A stretch of DNA of 9,527 bases from Planctomycetales bacterium 4484_123 (GTDB lineage: Bacteria; Planctomycetota; Phycisphaerae; SM23-33): the NCBI GenBank assembly GCA_002049885.1, contig MVCS01000028.1:1-9527 (forward strand), in the 5' to 3' direction. Position 1 is the first letter of the stretch. Each line of letters opens with the position of its first letter. The position numbers and the translations under genes were made by a program. The notes below the pieces were generated by a model, which was given only the letters and a program-made list of their open reading frames with translations, was not told the origin of the DNA and searched no databases. Of this stretch, positions 6,343-9,527 are shown piece after piece.

Positions 6343-7944
6343 ATGAGCAAGAAGCCCCGAGTCCTCATCTATGACACGACGCTGCGGGACGGCACCCAGG
6401 CCCAGGGCGTCTCGCTGTCGCTGGAAGACAAGCTCATGATCGCCGAGAAACTCGACGAGCTCGGCGTCGATTACATCGAGGGCGGCTACCCGCTGTCCAA
6501 CCCGAAGGACAAGGCCTTTTTCGAGGCGGTCCGCCGCAGACCCATGCGGCACGCCCGGGTTGCCGCCTTCGGCATGACCCGCCGCAAGAACCGCAGCGCC
6601 GCCAGCGACGAGGGCATGCGGGCCTTGCTGGCCTCTGAGGCGCCGGTGGTCACCATCGTGGGCAAGTCCTGGCTGCTTCACGTCCGCGACGTCCTCCGGG
6701 CCACGCAGAAGGAAAACCTGGCCATGATAGCCGACTCGGTCGCGCTGATGGTCCGCTCCGGCCGGGAGACCATCTTTGACGCCGAGCACTTCTTCGACGG
6801 CTACGCCGACAACCCGGGCTACGCCATGAAGACCCTGGCGGCCGCGGCCGAGGGCGGGGCGTCCTGCCTGGTCCTGTGCGACACCAACGGCGGGTCGCTG
6901 CCGCAGACCATCGGCCAGGTCACCGCGGAAGTGGTCCGGGCCTTCCCCGGGCTGACCGTGGGCATCCACTGCCACAACGACTCGGACCTGGCGGTGGCCA
7001 ACACGCTGGCCGCGGTGGCCGCCGGCGCCCGCCACGTCCAGGGCACCGTCAACGGCATCGGCGAGCGCTGCGGCAACGCCGACCTGATCTCGGTGGTGGC
7101 CAACCTGGTATTGAAGTGCGGCTTGAGGTGCCTGAGGAGCAGCTCGCTGGGCCGGCTGACGGAGCTGAGCCGGTTCGTGTACGAGGTGGCCAATCTCCAG
7201 CTCCGCGACAACCAGCCCTACGTCGGCATCTCGGCCTTCGCCCACAAGGGCGGGATGCACGTCCACGCCGTGCGCCGGAACACCGCCAGCTACGAGCACA
7301 TCCCGCCCCAAACGGTGGGCAACCGCCGGCAGACGCTCATTTCCGAGCTGGCCGGGGCCACCACCATCGCCGCCAAGGCCCGCAGGAAGTTCCACATCGA
7401 CCGGCGCAAGGACCTCCAGCGCAAGGTGCTGGCGGCCGTGCAAAACATGGAGAACGAGGGATATCAGTTCGAGGCCGCCGACGCCAGCTTCGAGCTGCTC
7501 ATCCGCCGCACCCTGGGCGGCAAGTGGTACCGCCGCTTCTGGGAGCTGGACCACTACCGCTGCGTCATCCTCCAGATGAGCAAGGGCCAGCCCGGCACCG
7601 AGGCCATCGTCAAGCTCTCGGTCAACGGCCAGCCCGTACACACCGTCGCCGAGGGCGACGGGCCGGTCAACGCGCTGGACGGCGCCCTGCGCAAGGCACT
7701 GCAGGAACACTACCCCGCCATCGACGAGCTGCACCTGGTGGATTACAAGGTCCGCGTGGTCAACCCGCGGGCGGGCACCGCCGCCAGGGTGCGCGTGGTC
7801 ATCGAGTTCCAGGACCAGCGCCTGGGATACTTCGGCACCGTGGGCGTCGATGAAAACATCATCCATGCCTCCTGGCAGGCCCTCACCGACGCCATCGAGT
7901 ACAAGCTGCTCAACATGGCGGAGGCAAAACGGGCCGGACGGTAA
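6343..7944 (+). CDS. cimA: (R)-citramalate synthase
   Basis: 533 aa, a typical length for the long CimA family. It condenses pyruvate with acetyl-CoA to (R)-citramalate, the first step of the threonine-independent route to 2-oxobutanoate and isoleucine. Visible features: YDTTLRDGTQ with Arg15 and Asp16 at the start of the HMGL-like TIM barrel; YIEGGYPLSNPKD, close to the family's GGWPGSNPKD; GIHCHNDSD with metal ligands His209 and His211; NGIGERCGNADL with Asn245; and the linker AFAHKGGMHVHAVRRN. A C-terminal LeuA-type allosteric domain (about 410-533) ends TVGVDENIIHASWQALTDAIEYKLL. The GGYP/NPKD signature and the C-terminus favour CimA over 2-isopropylmalate synthase (LeuA). ATG 6343 is chosen because GGCGGA precedes it and homology begins at residue 6; the frame is open further upstream only because of the GC-rich leader. 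Regulation is probably by the attenuator ahead of it. Confidence 0.93.
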   Translation: MSKKPRVLIYDTTLRDGTQAQGVSLSLEDKLMIAEKLDELGVDYIEGGYPLSNPKDKAFFEAVRRRPMRHARVAAFGMTRRKNRSAASDEGMRALLASEAPVVTIVGKSWLLHVRDVLRATQKENLAMIADSVALMVRSGRETIFDAEHFFDGYADNPGYAMKTLAAAAEGGASCLVLCDTNGGSLPQTIGQVTAEVVRAFPGLTVGIHCHNDSDLAVANTLAAVAAGARHVQGTVNGIGERCGNADLISVVANLVLKCGLRCLRSSSLGRLTELSRFVYEVANLQLRDNQPYVGISAFAHKGGMHVHAVRRNTASYEHIPPQTVGNRRQTLISELAGATTIAAKARRKFHIDRRKDLQRKVLAAVQNMENEGYQFEAADASFELLIRRTLGGKWYRRFWELDHYRCVILQMSKGQPGTEAIVKLSVNGQPVHTVAEGDGPVNALDGALRKALQEHYPAIDELHLVDYKVRVVNPRAGTAARVRVVIEFQDQRLGYFGTVGVDENIIHASWQALTDAIEYKLLNMAEAKRAGR

Positions 7945-7970
7945 GGCACCTAGCCATACCGAGCGACTTT

Positions 7971-8034
7971 GTGAATCCGTGAATCCGTGAATTGGTGAAC
8001 GCGTGAATTCGTGAACTGGTGAATTCGTGAACCG
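7971..8034 (+). repeat. Octamer tandem array 1 (GTGAATTC-like), 8 units
   Basis: Eight uninterrupted 8-bp units begin 26 bp after the cimA stop. The first five bases GTGAA are identical in every unit; position 6 is always T or C and position 8 always C or G, while position 7 varies. No unit spacing is broken. It is the inverted counterpart of the array at 8548-8643. Confidence 0.95.
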
Positions 8035-8083
8035 GTACTTTGTCGAGGGCAACGTCTGGCAGTGGAAGCAGTGACGAGCCAGG

Positions 8084-8099
8084 AGAGCAACAGAGCAAC
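8084..8099 (+). repeat. Two-unit octamer repeat AGAGCAAC
   Basis: AGAGCAAC is repeated exactly twice in tandem within the untranslated stretch between array 1 and the S23-type gene. The unit differs from the flanking arrays but has the same 8-bp period. Confidence 0.7.
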
Positions 8100-8130
8100 C
8101 GAGACGGTTCAAGGCACTGGACCGCAGCCC

Positions 8131-8136
8131 GGAGAG
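8131..8136 (+). promoter_or_regulatory. Shine-Dalgarno that selects GTG 8145
   Basis: GGAGAG is 8 nt upstream of the GTG at 8145-8147. The protein then begins MGGKDFEELEVYQ, matching the usual beginning of this family, whereas an upstream extension to a TTG at 8040 adds low-complexity sequence without homology. Confidence 0.6.
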
Positions 8137-8144
8137 CGATAGGG

Positions 8145-8519
8145 GTGGGCGGGAAGGATTTTGAAGAATTGGAAGTGTACCAAGTGGGACGACGATTCCG
8201 CCGGGCCATCTACGCCTTGAGCAGGTCGCTGCCCGAGGCCGAGAGATTCGTCCTGGCCCAACAGATGCGCCGGGCCGCATTGTCCGTGACCAACAACATA
8301 GCCGAAGGCCATGGCATCTACACGTTCAAGCAGAACATCGCTTACCTGCATCGCTCTCGCGGCGGCGTTTGCGAACTACGAGGCGACCTCAACGCCTGCG
8401 AGGATGAGGGCTACGCCTCTGAGGAGCAATTGCAGCCACTGCGAGCAATGGCCGTCCGGCTCACCAAGCTCATCGATGGCTACATTCGCTATCTACGTGC
8501 GAGAATGAACGACTCCTGA
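8145..8519 (+). CDS. S23-type four-helix-bundle protein (23S rRNA intervening-sequence protein family)
   Basis: 124 aa, normal for the family. Helix 1 starts at FEELEVYQVGRRFRRAIYALS; helix 2 covers RFVLAQQMRRAALSVTNNIAEG, whose Q-x-x-RAA-S-x-x-NIAEG core is the family hallmark; helix 3 covers FKQNIAYLHRSRGGVCELRGDLNACEDEG; helix 4 covers EEQLQPLRAMAVRLTKLIDGYIRYLRARM. Family knowledge: homologues are encoded in intervening sequences in 23S rRNA of Leptospira, Coxiella and others, and relatives (Avd) assist reverse transcriptase in diversity-generating retroelements. Stand-alone copies have no agreed function. There is no rRNA and no reverse transcriptase here. The gene is bounded by inverted octamer arrays, 110 bp upstream and 28 bp downstream, suggesting that gene plus arrays are one unit inserted between cimA and valS. 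The start is GTG, as supported by the Shine-Dalgarno. Confidence 0.9.
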   Translation: MGGKDFEELEVYQVGRRFRRAIYALSRSLPEAERFVLAQQMRRAALSVTNNIAEGHGIYTFKQNIAYLHRSRGGVCELRGDLNACEDEGYASEEQLQPLRAMAVRLTKLIDGYIRYLRARMNDS

Positions 8520-8547
8520 AAGCCGACCATGCTGACGATTCGGCAGC

Positions 8548-8643
8548 AAGCCCACAAGTTCGCGAACCGACAAACAAACGAATCGACTAGCCAACGAGTT
8601 CACTAATTCACGAATTCACGAATCAACGAGTTCACGAATGAAC
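8548..8643 (-). repeat. Octamer tandem array 2, 12 units, inverted relative to array 1
   Basis: Read on the plus strand, twelve consecutive 8-bp units end in AC (one in GC): AAGCCCAC, AAGTTCGC, GAACCGAC, AAACAAAC, GAATCGAC, TAGCCAAC, GAGTTCAC, TAATTCAC, GAATTCAC, GAATCAAC, GAGTTCAC, GAATGAAC. On the minus strand the consensus is GTGAATTC, as in array 1. The six units nearest valS (8596-8643) are well conserved and the six nearest the S23-type gene are more diverged. A 14-nt exact complement to array 1 exists (8607-8620 with 8002-8015). Confidence 0.92.
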
Positions 8644-8680
8644 GGGTCTGTCGAACCGACACATTGACGGACGTGCCGTG

Positions 8681-9527
8681 ATGGACATGGAGAAGATTTA
8701 CGATCCCAGGAAAGTCGAATCCGTCATATACGAGCGTTGGTTGGCGGCGGGGGCCTTTCGCGCCGAGGAGGCCGGGGGCGGAAAGGCCTTCAGCATCGTC
8801 ATTCCGCCGCCCAACGTCACCGACAAGCTGCACGTCGGCCATGCCCTCAACAACACCCTCCAGGACATCATCGTCCGGCACCGGCGTATGCAGGGCTACA
8901 ACACGCTGTGGATGCCCGGCACAGACCACGCCGGCATCGCCACCCAGACGGTGGTCGAGAAGCGCATCCTGGCCGAGGAGGGCCGGCGCCGCACCGACTT
9001 CCAGCGCGAGGAGTTCGTGGCCCGGGTGCAGGCATGGAAGGAGGACTACGAGGCCCAGATCCTCGCCCAACTGAAGGCCATGGGCTGCTCCTGCGACTGG
9101 GACCGGACGCGCTTCACCATGGACGAGCTCTGCGCCCGGGCCGTGCGCGAGGCGTTCTTCCGACTGTTCGCCGAGGGGCTGATATACCGGGGCAAGCGGC
9201 TGGTGAACTGGGACCCGGCCACCCAGACCGTGCTGGCCGACGACGAGGTGGAACACGAGACCGTCCGAGGACACTTCTGGTACCTGCGCTACCCACTGGC
9301 CGAACCGGTGCGCATCGGCGATGAGCTCATCGGCCATGTGACCGTGGCCACCACCCGGCCGGAGACCATGCTGGGCGATACCGCCGTGGCCATCAACCCC
9401 GCCGACCCCCGCGCCAAGCACCTGGTCGGCAAGATGGTGCGCCTGCCCATCGTGGGCCGGCTCATACCCATCGTCGCCGACGAGCACGTGGTGCTGCCGG
9501 ACAGCGACAGCGACGACGAGAAGGCCC
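8681..9527 (+). CDS. valS: Valyl-tRNA synthetase, N-terminal part (runs off window)
   Basis: 282 complete codons are visible without a stop; full-length ValS is around 900 residues. It ligates valine to tRNA-Val in the cytoplasm. The class I HIGH signature appears as PPPNVTDKLHVGHAL (His51-x-x-His54), followed by QDIIVRHRRMQGYNTLWMPGTDHAGIATQ, the typical ValS continuation. GLIYRGKRLVNWDPATQT leads into the CP1 editing domain, which starts at about residue 222 with TVATTRPETMLGDTAVAINP; this domain clears mischarged threonine. The start is probably ATG 8681; ATG 8687 and GTG 8678 are possible, and no strong Shine-Dalgarno settles it. The gene begins 37 bp after octamer array 2, so the array lies in its 5' untranslated region if it is cotranscribed. 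I saw no T-box. Confidence 0.95.
   Translation, partial: MDMEKIYDPRKVESVIYERWLAAGAFRAEEAGGGKAFSIVIPPPNVTDKLHVGHALNNTLQDIIVRHRRMQGYNTLWMPGTDHAGIATQTVVEKRILAEEGRRRTDFQREEFVARVQAWKEDYEAQILAQLKAMGCSCDWDRTRFTMDELCARAVREAFFRLFAEGLIYRGKRLVNWDPATQTVLADDEVEHETVRGHFWYLRYPLAEPVRIGDELIGHVTVATTRPETMLGDTAVAINPADPRAKHLVGKMVRLPIVGRLIPIVADEHVVLPDSDSDDEKA

Noticed and set aside
6271..8280. A 669-codon open frame on the minus strand opposite cimA.
   Set aside because: It is antisense to an intact cimA, rich in His/Gly/Val/Ala with no recognisable motif, and it runs through the octamer array, where it only encodes a repetitive peptide.
8145..8519. S23 ORF as part of a 23S rRNA gene intervening sequence or a diversity-generating retroelement.
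   Set aside because: Flanking genes are cimA and valS; I see no rRNA sequence, reverse transcriptase, or template/variable repeat pair.
7971..8643. CRISPR array.
   Set aside because: The repeats are 8 bp with no spacers, the two arrays are in opposite orientation, and no cas gene is present.
8520..8680. T-box or other tRNA-sensing leader before valS.
   Set aside because: No T-box consensus, specifier loop or terminator is visible; the spacer is mostly octamer array.
8603..9487. Minus-strand open frame opposite valS.
   Set aside because: Antisense shadow of a clearly coding valS; its end lies in the octamer array.

Overview
The window is GC-rich (about two thirds G+C by eye) and carries only chromosomal housekeeping-type genes. 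The mix of genes suggests a diderm bacterium, probably a planctomycete (Planctomycetota, Phycisphaerae-like): an LptD outer-membrane protein with a proline-rich linker, a LysM/L,D-transpeptidase of the type I associate with that phylum, a nucleoside diphosphate kinase with a fused degenerate second copy, and a valyl-tRNA synthetase with a PPPNVTDKLHVGHAL signature. This placement is inferred from protein style only; there is no rRNA to confirm it.

Layout. 1-783 (+) is the 3' part of a LysM/L,D-transpeptidase gene. 861-3716 (-) is lptD, convergent with it and read from a near-consensus sigma70-type promoter at 3764-3791. Divergent from lptD is a two-gene operon: a tandem-domain NDK (3885-5069) and a metallo-beta-lactamase-fold hydrolase (5066-5761), which overlap by ATGA. 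Then comes about 580 bp of non-housekeeping DNA: a 7-bp tandem array, a strong promoter, a short leader ORF and a terminator. This leads into cimA (citramalate synthase, 6343-7944). Next is a small S23-type four-helix-bundle gene (8145-8519) bounded on both sides by arrays of an 8-bp repeat in opposite orientation. Finally valS (8681 onward) runs off the window end.

Two things stand out. First, the cimA leader looks like a complete translation-coupled transcription attenuator. It has a promoter, a Shine-Dalgarno, a 47-codon ORF ending in a run of Val/Ile/Leu codons, mutually exclusive antiterminator (11 bp) and terminator (12 bp plus T tract) helices, and then the gene for the first committed step to isoleucine by the citramalate route. 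Second, the S23 gene sits between inverted octamer arrays (8 units and 12 units). Their transcripts could pair into a long stem with the ORF in the loop, resembling the S23-type intervening sequences known inside 23S rRNA but here in an ordinary spacer between cimA and valS.

How the genes fit together: the left half concerns the cell envelope (cell-wall cross-linking and LPS transport). The centre holds nucleotide metabolism and a thiolester/glyoxalase-type hydrolase. The right half concerns branched-chain amino acids, making isoleucine precursor (cimA) and charging tRNA-Val (valS). No phage, CRISPR, tRNA or rRNA genes were seen.
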